This document shows, piece after piece, positions 32,675-43,815 of a stretch of 64,000 nt of DNA. The DNA lies in the NCBI GenBank assembly GCA_027943335.1, contig BSBK01001870.1:1-64000 (forward strand). Direction: 5' to 3'. Below the pieces are notes generated by a model that was given only the letters and a program-made list of their open reading frames with translations, did no database searches and was not told the DNA's origin. Position numbers and translations under genes: made by a program. The DNA comes from Chamaecyparis obtusa. Its lineage: Eukaryota > Streptophyta > Pinopsida > Cupressales > Cupressaceae. Within the stretch, counting starts at the first letter, position 1. Every line of letters begins with the position of its first letter.

Positions 32675-33919
32675 AAAATGGCCTCCTAAACTCCATGCCC
32701 AATAATTAATGATGGAGTACATGAAATGGGATGAAAAATTATATTAATTTTTAATTAAAAAGTTGGGATATTAAGGAAGGAAGCTCTGTGACAAGAACAA
32801 TTGAAATTCTATGATCAAAGCCTTCAGAAAATGTTGGAATTTTGACCTGCTGCAAAGATGATGTTGATAGAGGATGAAGATGGTCGAATTCTAAAAATCT
32901 AAAAATGACCTAGTTCAAGAATTCAAATTTCCTATCTCCCATAAAAATCTTAGCTTTCCACAAGGTGTTTTGGTTTTTCGACCAGACCCAAATCCGAAAG
33001 TTAGGTAGTTATTTTTTAGTTAGTTTATTATTTTTTCAAAATAATTTGTAATAAGGGTTGTGTCTTTTCACCCTAAAGAGGTAGCCACTCAAACACATAT
33101 ATATACATAATGTAAAATGTAGAGACAAGACAATACAATTCAGATTTTCATAAGATATAATTCGATCACAATTGCAATATGAACTCTAATATACTATTTT
33201 TTCAACATTAATAAAGATAAGTGCTCTTCTTTTTATTTGTGGTTATAAGTTATATGTTTTCAATTAGTCTTTCGGATATTCTATTAAATAGAGTGTTTCA
33301 TTATGTTGATTTCCCTGCGTATAATAATTCAAAATTAATATATATATAGTTTAAATATCAATTGAAATATCTGTGTATCTTCTCTTGTTTTTATCAGTCT
33401 CTTAATTTGAGTTAAACTCGATAAGATTAGCTATATAGATTGATTTGAATTATAAGTCAAGTGGAAGCCTATGAAGTGATGGTCTTGTCTTATTAAAGAA
33501 AGTTTTAAAAATCGTCTCTCATCGTACGTAGGATTGAAAGTTTTATGACTCTATAGCCAAAGTACTTAGAAGGCACTGATCTAATCTTTAATTGGAAACT
33601 ATCATATTAGTTCATTTGTAGTTTGTAGATCATTAAATCATTATTTCAAAAGCATTAATTTTCATTCCTTAGTATAATCCATTTTAGTCAAGTTTTATAG
33701 AGTAGAGATTATTAGGAGATTTGTGATTTCTTCAAAGGATCATTCACCACCTTTGGAGGAACTTTGTTTTGTGTATGCAGTTGAGAAACACAGAGAATTT
33801 GATAGTTCAAAAGAGAATTTAGGCCTACCAGCCTTGGCTTGATCAAGCTAGAATTGTAGAGGTACTAGTGTGTGCCTGTTAGTTGGCCAAAAATGGTCCA
33901 TCATTTTTGGGCACCAACA
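32617..33919 (+). repeat. 3' LTR of the gag-only element
   Basis: 1,303 bp, starts TGTTGGAGCTC after a weak purine tract (AGAAAGAG at 32,608-32,615) and ends GGGCACCAACA before CAAAT. Pairs with 28,876-30,166. Confidence 0.93.
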
Positions 33920-34054
33920 CAAATATTGAGAAAGGTCCACCTCAAATATTAATTTGAGAATTCAACACTTAACCCGAGAAATAGTGGCCCCGAAGAGGGA
34001 AAAGACAAGATTTTGACAAAGCCCCAAAACCGGAAGCTAACCCCGAGGATCCCA

Positions 34055-34118
34055 GACCCTAGGGTCAAGGTTGAGTTCGACCTTAACCTAGGTTAGGGTC
34101 AAGGTCGACCTTGACCCT
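34055..34118. repeat. Cluster of perfect palindromes in the solo LTR
   Basis: GACCCTAGGGTC (34,055-34,066), TAACCTAGGTTA (34,084-34,095) and a 24-base perfect palindrome at 34,095-34,118 made of AGGGTCAAGGTC and its complement. They are built from GGTCAAGG/CCTTGACC words. Confidence 0.85.
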
Positions 34119-34317
34119 GAGGTCAAGAATCTCAGGTTTGCAATTCAGGATGTCAGAATTATGCTAGGAAGAAGTGGAAAATAGGGTAGAATAGGGGAAA
34201 AAGCTAGACCCAAGTCAAAGACCAATTCAAGGCATTCAAAATGACCCCAAACCACTTAATCAGAGGGCTAAATGTTCTTAACATGGAAGTGCTTCCATTT
34301 TAAGATGATACAGTAGC

Positions 34318-35809
34318 ATGGATCTCCTTCAAAATATTCTTGGAGTGAAAAGATTCTTTAACAACATCACATATGTCTTTTTCCACTATGGGCCAAAAAT
34401 TCTAAAAAAAGAACATTGGAAACCCATTAGGACCAAGGGCCTTTTCCCCCTCAAAGGAAAAAACCTCATTCCAAATTTCCTTGTTAGAAGGAACAACATA
34501 TAGGGATTTGTTGTGTTCCTCATTCAGAATAGAGGGGATAGAGTTGATAAGTTTCTCTTGCTCCAAAGGATCCAAATTTAAATCAGAGGTCACAAAGGAA
34601 GAAAAGAACCTAGCCGATTCAAATCTAATGTCCTCATCCTTCGTCAAGGTGCCATGATCTGAAGTAAGATTTCTGATTTTGGTAGCTTCCCCATGCTTAA
34701 GAGTGGTCATGTGGAAGTATTTAGTATTCTTGTCTCCAACCAACAACCAGAGAGCTCTGGATCTTTCCCACCAAAAAACTTCCTCCTTAGCAACAATATC
34801 ATGATATTTTAGTCAGGATGATAGATTCCTTATCCCCTAAATCCAAAGATAAATCCACCTACTAGATTTTATCCTGGATTTCCTTCAAGTCAACTTGAAT
34901 AGCAGCTTTCAATTGGAAGATGTTCTCAAAGATCTCTTTGTTCTAGCTCCTAACTTTACTCTTAACCCGTCTAAGTTTCTTGGTAGCTCTAAACATAGAA
35001 AATAATTTAATGTCTTTATTCCACCAATCTCTAATGCTTTGATCAAGGGAGGGATGAGATAACCACATTCTTTCAAATCTAAAAGTGAAGTTCATTTTAC
35101 AATTAATAGGATCCACCATAAAAGAAATAGGACAGTGATCGGATCCTAACTTAATAATAGTAGAGAGGGAGGAAAAATACCTAGCAAGCCATTCATAACA
35201 AATCAGAGCTCTATCAAGATGAACCTAAATTAATTCATTACCCACTCTTCTATTCGACCAAGTGTAATTAATGCCCTGAAGGTCAACATCCATTAGAGCA
35301 TGAGAATTAATGAACTCCATAAGGTCTAGATACCCTTTTAACTGAGACAGTATCCATCTATTTTTTTCATCCTCTTTCAAAGGAGTATTTAAATCTCTCA
35401 TTATAAGCCAACAACTATTAGAGAATAGATCCCTAGAACTAGCTATTTTATTCCATAATTAGGCCTTATAACTTTTAGTGTTGGGGGCGTAGATGTTAGT
35501 GATAACCTAGGAAAAATCATCCCTAGAATTATGGAAAAGCACCAAGAGAATATTGTTTGAACCATCCACAACAACCCCATACAAAGTATTCTGGTTCCAA
35601 AAGACCATCGTACCACTAGAGACACCAATCGGGCTAGTTCCTACAACACCACCATTTTTAAACATCTTGATATTGACTAATTTCTCAGCTGACATTTTAG
35701 TTTCCTAAATGAGCACAATGTCTGGTCTATGATCTTTGACTAAATTACGAAGCACATCTTGTTTGTGAGATGCATTGAGGCCTCTTATATTCCAACAGAC
35801 AATCTTCAT
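34318..35809 (-). pseudogene. LINE 1 ORF2, N-terminal part: endonuclease and RT start
   Basis: ORF2 starts at ATG 35,809, sharing ATGA with the ORF1 stop. The AP-endonuclease reads KIVCWNIRGLNASHKQDVL (Asn and WNIRGL strand), a stop before ETKMSAEKLV (catalytic ET), DLNTPLKEDEKNRWI (DxN), INYTWSNRRVGNELI and KLGSDHCPISFMVD (the SDH motif near 35,130). A linker with FRFERMWLSHPSL and DKNTKYFHMTTLKHGEATKI leads to the RT start EKALGPNGFPMFFF near 34,410. The frame then breaks before the solo LTR. The endonuclease nicks target DNA. Numerous stops make this copy inactive. Confidence 0.88.
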
Positions 35810-37295
35810 ATTTTCCCAGGGGAAAAGGCATCCCAGATGGATGATTGTTTACCATCCGCAATATCTTTCTTTCTTTCATTCTCTTTGGTAGCCTTAATGG
35901 AAGGTCTACCCAGTTTGTTGTTGTTTCTTGCCACATCTTCCTTCCCAAACTTTCTTCTAGTTGCAATCCCTATATGAGTTAAATCATAACCTTTTCCAGT
36001 TCTTCTTCTGAAGTGTAGACCAGGGAGTCTCATCCTTCATAACCTTAGGGTTTACTAATGATTCACTCCCTTTAGGAGTCATGATCATTTCTAGAATGAT
36101 GTAACCCTCTTCAATGGGAACTTCAGAGGATTGTAAAAGAAGAGTTTCTCCATTTAAGACATTGTATCCCTGAGAATCTTCAAAAAGATTCACATGAATT
36201 CTCCCACCAGATTGAAAGGGCATTTCGACTCTTGACTCACCCCCACCTAATAAAAAAACTTGGCTTGGGATTATCCTATTTCCAGCCACCAAAGGGGAAC
36301 CTGACATTTTCTGGTAAATAGCTAGAGCTTTTGAATCCACCATTTATTCTCTAGGCTTAGGGGTCCTAAAATCTTCTATGGGCTGAATCTCCTCCCTGCA
36401 AGTCCTTAATCCTTCTTCGGAGCTCAACTCCCCATTAGGTTCTTTGACTCTCCATTCCACATTCTATTTGTTATTCTTTTCAGGGGCCTCATTCAGGTTC
36501 TTGTTTTTAATGATTGGCTTCTTGAAATCCCTAGGCTTCTTAGTAGGGCATTCCTTAGCCCAATTGGCCCAATTTTTTACAAGAGAAACATGTAAAGGGA
36601 AAAGATTCATACTTAATGGCCTAGACCCATTTACCCAGTTTTGAAACAAATTCAATGGACAGGGGCAGATCCCTGAACTGGTAGGTGTTGACACAGAACC
36701 GAGCATACACCATTTTAGTTTTAGATGTCGTCATTGGATCAATCGAAAGAAGTTCACCAAAATATTATGTCACACCCTTAAACACACTTTCATTCAAGTA
36801 TTCCAAGGGGAGGCTAGGAAGACAAACCCAAACAGGGACATAATAAAAAAAGGAGTCATTCAGCTCCAAGTTGGGAGCCCATTTTTGGAGAACCAAAGAT
36901 GACTTTCCCACCATCCACGGACCACCACATAAGGCTTTAGAAAAATCATCCTCATTATTAAACATAAAGGAAAAAAACCCTTAGGCAAAGCAGAAATATC
37001 CACCTAACCTTTGAGCACCCATTTTCTCTTAATGAAGCTCCTGACAATGTCAATATTTGGTCTGGAACCCACAAATCAACCAACCAATGTTAGAGCCATT
37101 TTAGCCACAAAGATGTTAAGGGGGATCCAAAAAGGGGGATCTTACCTCTATCACATGGGTCCCCATCCTTGGCATCATTCTCTCCTTCTAAGATTTTTGT
37201 CGAACATTGCCTGTCTTGGCCAATTTGCAACTAGGTTCCAACAGAAGAGCCATATAATCTAGCCTACAAAACACTAGGGATTCCTCCATCGCCAT
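35806..37295 (-). pseudogene. LINE 1 ORF1 (gag-like, DUF4283 and zinc knuckle)
   Basis: ORF1 of plant LINEs binds element RNA. The frame reads EESLVFCRLDYMALLLEP at the start, FNNEDDFSKALCGGPWMVGK, then SSLVLQKWAPNLELNDSFFY and VPVWVCLPSLPLEYL (the DUF4283 region, 36,965-36,765). A knuckle follows at about 36,600-36,540 (CFSCKKLG, then after a shift WAKECP), then a long polar tail (36,343-35,806) ending SSIWDAFSPGKI. ATG at 37,295 is one possible start; a second methionine (MEWVGKQVTGNLNF) lies slightly upstream in another frame. Two to three frameshifts. Confidence 0.82.
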
Positions 37296-37345
37296 GTTTG
37301 AAATTCAAATTTCCTGTCACCTGCTTGCCCACCCACTCCATGGCT

Positions 37346-38537
37346 TTGGGAAAGCTTGTTAGAATAAGTGGTACTATTAGTTAGATAAGTATAGATTGTG
37401 GTTAATTTTTCAATATAGAGTTTTTGTACAAGGTAGATACTCACATCTTTAAGGAGGTTGTCTAGTTATAGATATTATCCTTCAAACTATATAGAGTTTT
37501 TGGAGTAAGCTCTAGATCGTACTATGGGGTGTGCTCTAAAGTGAGACTGTGCTTCAACATGAACTTTGAAGTGAGTGAGGTCCAAACCACCTTCTAGATC
37601 AAGCTCTAGATTACACTTTGGATTGATTTTTTAACTATAGGGAAACTGTTATTGGATTTGATAGTATAACATATGTTTAGCAAGAACTTACATTTTAGGT
37701 GAGGTAAAGTATATTAATAAATGTTGGCATTTTATGCCACCCCAAACCTATTTATGATAACCGATCTAAGTCTACTAGTTAAAGTCCCTTTTCATGTCCT
37801 AGATATTGGCCTTGACTTCCTATCCACCTACTAGTTGTGGTTGCAATTGCAGGGAATGTTAGGTGCAAACTTAGAGCTGACCTCTAGATGAAGCTATATT
37901 GTGTTGCTAGAGGTTAGTGGTGATAGTAAGTTGCAAGGAGCAATCAGAGCAATAGTTAGACTTAACTGCTAGGGAAAGATGTTAGATTCAAGAGCACACA
38001 TCATGTGGCGTTGGGCTAGGTCTTCTCAAGCCAGTTTGACAATTTAACAGACCACAATCAATGGTAGAGAAACCTTACAGGAATATTCTCTGACATCTTC
38101 TCATCATTGCGCTCTTGTATGATCTAAACACAAGTTTTGATCAATGTTGATATTTTAAATTACTATTTTAAGGCTTTTCGTATTGTCTTTATCCATCCAA
38201 TTGTGTGTAGAGGTCTTCATCAACAACTAATATTCAAATTTGTAGCTTAGTTTCAAATCTAATTCTCATAGAGGGTTTCTTTCTAGGCACAATGATCAAT
38301 ATTGATTGTTCATCTACTCTCAGTGACCAATCTACAATTGTATCTGATCGAAGTGACACCATTACTTTTCTAGTTTCTGTATATACCACTCAAGTGCTTC
38401 CCATACCCATTCATTGTTGCAGAGGAATTTTTCTCTATCAAAGATCACTTAAGACACCATATCTTGTTGCTCTGAGATCAAGACACATGCCAAAGATCAC
38501 ATTTTAATCTAATTCCTTTGATCTAATCTCTCTATGT
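37346..38537. other. Non-coding repeat debris; possible LTR start at 37,368
   Basis: No gene. TGTTAGAATAAGTGG at 37,368 looks like the beginning of a copia-type LTR, but I found no matching end, PBS or second copy. The words CTCTAGATC and GTGCTCTAAAGTGAG-like phrases repeat between 37,500 and 37,620. Confidence 0.35.
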
Positions 38538-39397
38538 TGGAGTATGTTATCACTGAGAGGAGGGGGGTGAATCAATGATAAGAAAATCAAGTATCAATTT
38601 TTAAAGTCAAATTTAAATAATTAACTCAAATGTGACAAATGAAACAATGAGATAGAGACAAAACATGCACATTAAATATAACACAAGATATATCCTGAGT
38701 GGAAAACCCTTCAAGTAAAAAAAACACTTGAAATGCCTTATTGGCTTAATCTGAAAATATGTTTTATATAGTCTCATTGGTTACAAAGTTGTCTCACTGA
38801 CAAGTGATATCTCACTAATAGTCTTATATGCCTCACTAGCCTTACAACTTTTTCAACTTTCTTACATACAGAGATCAGAAAATCTGATTGTCATATAGAT
38901 CCTATATTTTTATCCTATACATAATTAAATACGATACATGTTTTTGTATCTAACAATGCATAACATACAATTATAGTCCTTGTTTCAATCAAGGATTTCT
39001 AATAAACTGATTTTGCACTATATACAAATATGATAAATCAAAACTCAATATATCATCTATGTCTGCATTACCAAATCAATCTGCCTCTGCTCATTATATA
39101 ATACGACATTGATGAATGGATAATCAAACTGATTCTTGAAAAACCGATCTTAACCGTTTTCATATGTCTCATAACATGTTTTTGAATTAACATCATAAAC
39201 ATTAATAGATTTTAAATCCTTATTCAAATCTTATATTTTTAAAAATAAATAATAATAATATCTCTGTCATAATTTCTTCACAAACTGAATAACTTAACCG
39301 ATATCTAAATTCACACGTCATACAACAAAAACTCATCATAAATATATTTCACTGATATGCTAATAAATCCTTCTCAAATGATCATAAACTGTGCATC
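38538..39397. other. LTR-like sequence beginning TGTTGGAGTATG
   Basis: The phrase CACTGAGAGGAGGGGGGTGA followed by ATCAATGATAAG, and GTGGAAAACCCTTCAAG 140 bp later, is typical of a common class of plant LTR starts. No partner LTR or internal domain was seen. The rest is AT-rich with nothing recognisable. Confidence 0.4.
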
Positions 39398-39573
39398 ATG
39401 CTCAATAAAGAAGATTCATATCACAATCCTCATGATAACCATAGTCAAATGCCACTTGGGTTGGAAGAACAAAAACACATGACATGCATGGTAAAAATAG
39501 AGTACCTTACACTCAGGTTAGACCAAATTGTCTACATAGTGACAAAGAAGACTATATACAATGACATCATAAT

Positions 39574-39685
39574 GTTATCAACTTTAATTCAAAAACCCTT
39601 GACTAGGGTTTATCCCCAAAAGAATAAGTGTTATCAAATTTAATTCAAAAACCCTTGACTAGGGTTTATCCCCACAAGAATAAGT
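39574..39685. repeat. 56-bp tandem duplication
   Basis: Two adjacent copies of a unit starting GTTATCAA and containing CCCTTGACTAGGGTTTATCC, differing at about two positions. Each copy contains an internal inverted pair CCCTTGACTAGGG. Confidence 0.92.
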
Positions 39686-41670
39686 GTATGATTGCAATGT
39701 CATTATGATTACTCATTATAAAGAATGATGCATGTCGAAGATGACTCACAATAAGACCAAAATCTGTGATGCCCATAAGATAGAATCGTCGACCCATGCT
39801 AACCAACTCAAGTGTGAAAGAACAGGACAATATAAACCCAACATTTACCACTCTCTTGTAATACCCTTCGAAGATGGTGCATTGTTTTCATGGTGCTATT
39901 GTTGTCTTATCATGGTTATGCTATTCAATTAGATGTAATTAATTAATAACAGATTATCATGATATAGTATGGTTACTACTAAAATATTGTCGTATCATTT
40001 CAATCATTATTTTATATCATTTTGGATTATTGACAACTTCTACGTGGTGCGTCACTAAAGGCTCATTTATGTTAGCCAATAAATTTTATGAATGTACAAG
40101 CTTCTTAGGAGTGATTGGCCTATTTATGTTAGCCAATGAATTTTATGAATGTACAAGCTTCTTAGGAATGATTGGCCTATTTATGTTTTGCCTTAGTTGG
40201 GTGTGCATGTTAGTTGGAAGATTTAGTTTCAGGGGTCTCAGAATTCCACATTCTATTCTATTCCAATTATATGACTCTTTATATTGCCATTTTTCTTGTT
40301 TTGGTATTGTGCCGGTTTCTTTTTATCTTTAGATGGCCTCCATACTTCCTGTTTTAGTTTGGGATGTTAATTCTTCTTCAATCTACCGTAATGTTCATAA
40401 CAGTTTTATTCTTCTTCATTTTCTATGTCTTACTGCCTGCCATTTTTATGTTTCTTCTTCTTATATACATTCCTATTTCTACGGTACATTAGTTGTAGGG
40501 CTACATTGTTTATACAAACTTTCGGATGTAATCGAACTTTGGTTGGTATTTTATGCCAACTATTTTCCTTTTACGTATCCCCTCTTCCTTAGTTATGAGT
40601 ATGAATTATTGCATTCTTATTTATTGACTTAGACTTTAAAGATTCCTTAGTCTCTTAGGAATCAATTCTATCCTTATTTAAGGTTCATAACTATTTGATA
40701 ATCATCTTTTATTCTATTTTTATTTTGTTTTTTTAAGAGAATATGAGAACATAATTAGTTAATTATATTTTATAAAAGGATTGCTTTTTTTAATTGATTT
40801 AAAAATCTTTTAGATTTTTGTTTCTCTTTTCTTATAGATGATTAGAATAGTTTCCAAGAGAATATTTATAGATTTAATTAAAAATATTTTGTAAATGCTT
40901 AATTCGGATTTAATTAAAGATATCAATTTAAAATTGGTCAAGTTGATCTAAGACTATTTTTTAACAAGAATGTTTTAAATGAACTTAAGTAGTAATTTAG
41001 GTACTTTATTAAATGAATAGACAAATTATTTCATAGTTATGATTTGATGTCTTCATTTAACTAAGATCACATTGATACAAATTGAAATAATCACATTAGG
41101 TTACTATATATACGCCATCTAAATTGGAGATTTACAATTTGATTTATTTGTCTATTGTTTGGATTTTTAAATAAGTAATTAAACTAAATTGTATTCTTTA
41201 TTTAAAATGTAACTTAAGATGTAAATCAAACTATAACATAAATGTAGCATACATGTCGTATCTATATGTCCTTGTGATTTTGGCATTGTGGGAGTTGTGA
41301 CTCAAATTGGGCACTAACAGTCAATATGTTTATAGATCTATTGTTGATTCTTGTTGAATAGGTAATTTGTTTGAAGATTTGATGTGTCTATTGTATATGT
41401 GTTGTTTTCAATGTGATGAGAGAGGTGTTGAGGGTTAAAGCTTAGGTTTTCCTTATGTTGACTAGAGGTGTGGGATGCTTTAATCTTTGTTTTACTAGGT
41501 GTTATGATATTTTCATGACTATGTGGTGGCATTGATGTTATCACGATGTTTAATTTCTTGGTGAATTATTATTATTATTGGTGCATTATTGGGTCATAGT
41601 GCCATTGGCCATTGTATTGCTTAACAGATCCATATATTGATGAGTTTGAAAATTTAGTTGATGCAAGATA
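39686..41670. other. AT-rich region without recognisable gene
   Basis: It holds a 57-bp tandem duplication at 40,066-40,179 and two hydrophobic open frames (40,030-40,332 and 40,333-40,632) that I do not consider genes: low complexity, no motif. The remainder is A/T-rich debris. Confidence 0.45.
40066..40179. repeat. 57-bp tandem duplication (19 codons)
   Basis: Two copies of a unit containing TTATGTTAGCCAAT and GTACAAGCTTCTTAGGA, differing at about three positions. A truncated third start (TTTATGTT) follows. Because 57 is a multiple of three, the surrounding frame is preserved. Confidence 0.9.
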
Positions 41671-43101
41671 TGTAATACTCATTCTAGAATTTGGATTGAG
41701 GAAGGGTCCTTATGAGTTGTTCATCATGGTGTTTATGTGAATTTGATGTTCTCGTGATATACTGGACATATATGGATCCTTGGGCTGATTTTGAGATTTT
41801 TATGCTCCTGACTCTGTCTTTATGATTTCTTTGAGAGGTTTCTTTGATGATTTATGTTTGGTTATGCTTTGTTTTTTTTTGGAACATAGGGGAAGGTTTT
41901 CTAGGAACATTGTTAGGAGAGTAGCCCACAATGGGGGTCGAGCCCCTAAGAGGTCAAACCAGGATAACCCATTGTGGAGTTTTAAGCAAGTGATAAAATA
42001 ATAAAATAAATTGGGATGGGTTAACACATTAATTCAAGATAATAGTAATTCCTCGCTCATAGTCATGATAAATCCTACGCCAAGATGCTTTTGTGGCTTC
42101 CTGTGTGGCGATGAGTTTTCAAATCGGCTTCTTTATCCTCATGAAAGGAATGTCGATTCCACAAGAGTTCTCACCTAGGGGTCAAGGTCTGCAAAGGAAT
42201 TGTTAGGATAACCTAGCATAGTGGGAAACTATGTGATGACACTTTCTTGCATGCATCTTAGAAATCCCTCTCATTGCCTTGTATTTGTTGTTTCCTTGTT
42301 GGTATCTTGTATGCATTATTGATATTATCTCTTGTTGTTCCTTGTGGTGTGCCTTGTGAACCTTGTGTGATGCTTGTGATTTTGTTTGATACGGGGCATT
42401 GTGTTATCTCCTAGCTTGGGGGAGTGGGCCTCAGGGTTCCACATGGCTGGGTGGAAAATAATTTTACCCATCGAGTATTTTTCTTGAGTGTGATCGAGAG
42501 TTGGGATGGTCTTGCATCCTGTTCTCTGTAGTTTCTTGTTCATGTGGCTAGATAATTTCTATGTTTCATTGTAACTTATTATGCAACTTCACATTGATGT
42601 ATCATGACAATATCATCATATTGATGTATTGATGTTGTATTGTAATTTCCTTGAAGAGAAAAATGTAAAATGTTTATGTAAACGTGATTTAGTAATTACT
42701 TGTAATTTGTAAATGTAAACATGTCTCTATGATTACTTGTGATGTAAAGGAAGAATTTGGTGAAGATGTTAATATTTGATTGATCATGAGACTATATATT
42801 ATCCAGTTGTAATGTTTAAGTGTTATCATTCATACTATAAATTTGATCATAGTTTCATAGTGGCCTTAATAATGTATTGTCGCGTATGTTATGTGTTACT
42901 AGTAATGATGTTGAGGAACCTGAGAGGACCTTTCTATTTGATTTATGTTTAACATTCATGTTCTTATTTAATGTAATGTATCGTAAATGAGTTAATATTA
43001 TATGCAATTGTAATTTTAGTTTTATTCTTTGATTAAAAAAAATTATGACATTATCTTAGTTTATTGAGTTTTCCTCTTGGGTTCCCTAGTGGGGTGTTAC
43101 A
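41671..43101 (+). repeat. LTR (copy A) of a gypsy family
   Basis: It begins TGTAATACTC, ends GGGGTGTTACA, and its middle (41,880-42,270) matches 59,940-60,380: shared phrases include GATGACACTTTCTTG, AGTTCTCAC and CATGAAAGGA. The right end resembles 47,190-47,206 and 61,320. The flanking five bases (AGATA and ACTGT) do not match and no PBS follows, so it is a fragment or an old solo LTR. Confidence 0.65.
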
Positions 43102-43815
43102 ACTGTATAACATATGATGGCATACACCAAAAATACTCATATATTACTCTGAAATTGACCCAATAAGGGTTTCAATGTGTAAACTTAAAAATAAATATAT
43201 GATATAACACATGAATAACATATATGAAAAATATAAACAGAAAGATGATGCATGATGAAAGCACAAGCTCAACTAGAAAAAAAAACCCATGGAAACATCA
43301 TGCATTTAACTAAACCAAACCCGTGGATGTATGAACAGAAAGAATAAACTATGTGAATGAAATATTATTCAAAGATAAAACCAAAACTTGATTAAGAAAT
43401 TGATAGAGAAACAAAATTAAATGAAAACACCTGAAGAATATGGTTACTAAAACTAAAAAAAAACCTTTTCATTCCAAGATCCCCAACTGCTCAAACCCCT
43501 TACACAATGGCGACCTCCACATCAAAACTTATGCAACCAAATTCTTGATAATGTCATGACCAAACTGAGCCCTTCATAGGTGGTGTCCTAGCTCAAAAGA
43601 GCTAGGGTTCAAAATAACCCCAAAATAATGTGTTTTGATAAGTATTACATGTCGATGGGAATGACATAATTTTTTATACTATTAATTTCCACTTAATCAA
43701 ATAGTCACTTAGTTGGTAATGCTAAGTGATGTGTTTGATCACATTACCACTCTATAATCAAAATACCACATTAAATCAAATGTTTCTAGAGGCCTACCTA
43801 GCACATTAATCTTTT
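43102..43815. other. AT-rich debris
   Basis: No gene or clear repeat seen, only short A-rich stretches. Confidence 0.4.

Larger units (their letters stand above)
28876..33919 (+). mobile_element. Non-autonomous LTR element coding only a gag-like protein
   Basis: Two direct LTRs (28,876-30,166 and 32,617-33,919) with ends TGTTGG/CMAACA, 5-bp duplication CAAAT, a PBS-like site and an internal region of 2,450 bp. The LTRs differ at only a few positions per hundred by eye, so this is the youngest insertion of its nest. The internal part has a gag-like frame and a long acidic frame, but no protease, RT or integrase motif. This matches the described TR-GAG class (terminal-repeat retrotransposons with GAG domain) of plant genomes. 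Confidence 0.9.
27794..34312. mobile_element. Solo LTR, itself split by a younger element
   Basis: Ends TGTAAT/GATACA with a 5-bp duplication GTAGC. Removing the nested element and one copy of its duplication (28,876-33,924) leaves about 1,470 bp of non-coding sequence without internal domain or second LTR, which fits a solo LTR left by recombination. Part of it (about 28,130-28,650) is related to 61,840-62,350. Orientation is not fixed by any PBS. It lies in the RT of LINE 1. Confidence 0.8.
22970..37345 (-). mobile_element. LINE 1: L1-type retrotransposon, minus strand, interrupted
   Basis: Read from high to low coordinates: ORF1 (37,295-35,806), ORF2 with endonuclease (35,809-about 34,980), RT (34,750-26,600, split by the solo LTR), zf-RVT (26,440-25,950) and RNase H (25,714-25,088), then a further coding frame (24,918-23,158). 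The order EN-RT-zf-RVT-RNase H is that of plant L1 elements. I could not find a convincing target-site duplication or poly(A). Both outer borders are therefore approximate, and the 3' coding frame may belong to another element. Confidence 0.8.

Noticed and set aside
36464..36706. 80-codon minus-strand frame taken alone as a gene
   Set aside because: It is a frame-shifted part of LINE 1 ORF1 around the zinc knuckle.
22965..37380. Target-site duplication for LINE 1
   Set aside because: No matching word of useful length was found between the 22.93-22.98 kb and 37.33-37.38 kb borders.
39574..39685. Possible target-site duplication of a new element
   Set aside because: The two copies are directly adjacent with nothing between them, so this is a tandem duplication.
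40030..40632. Two adjoining hydrophobic plus-strand frames
   Set aside because: The first is extended by a 57-bp tandem duplication. The composition is AT-driven and I see no family motif.
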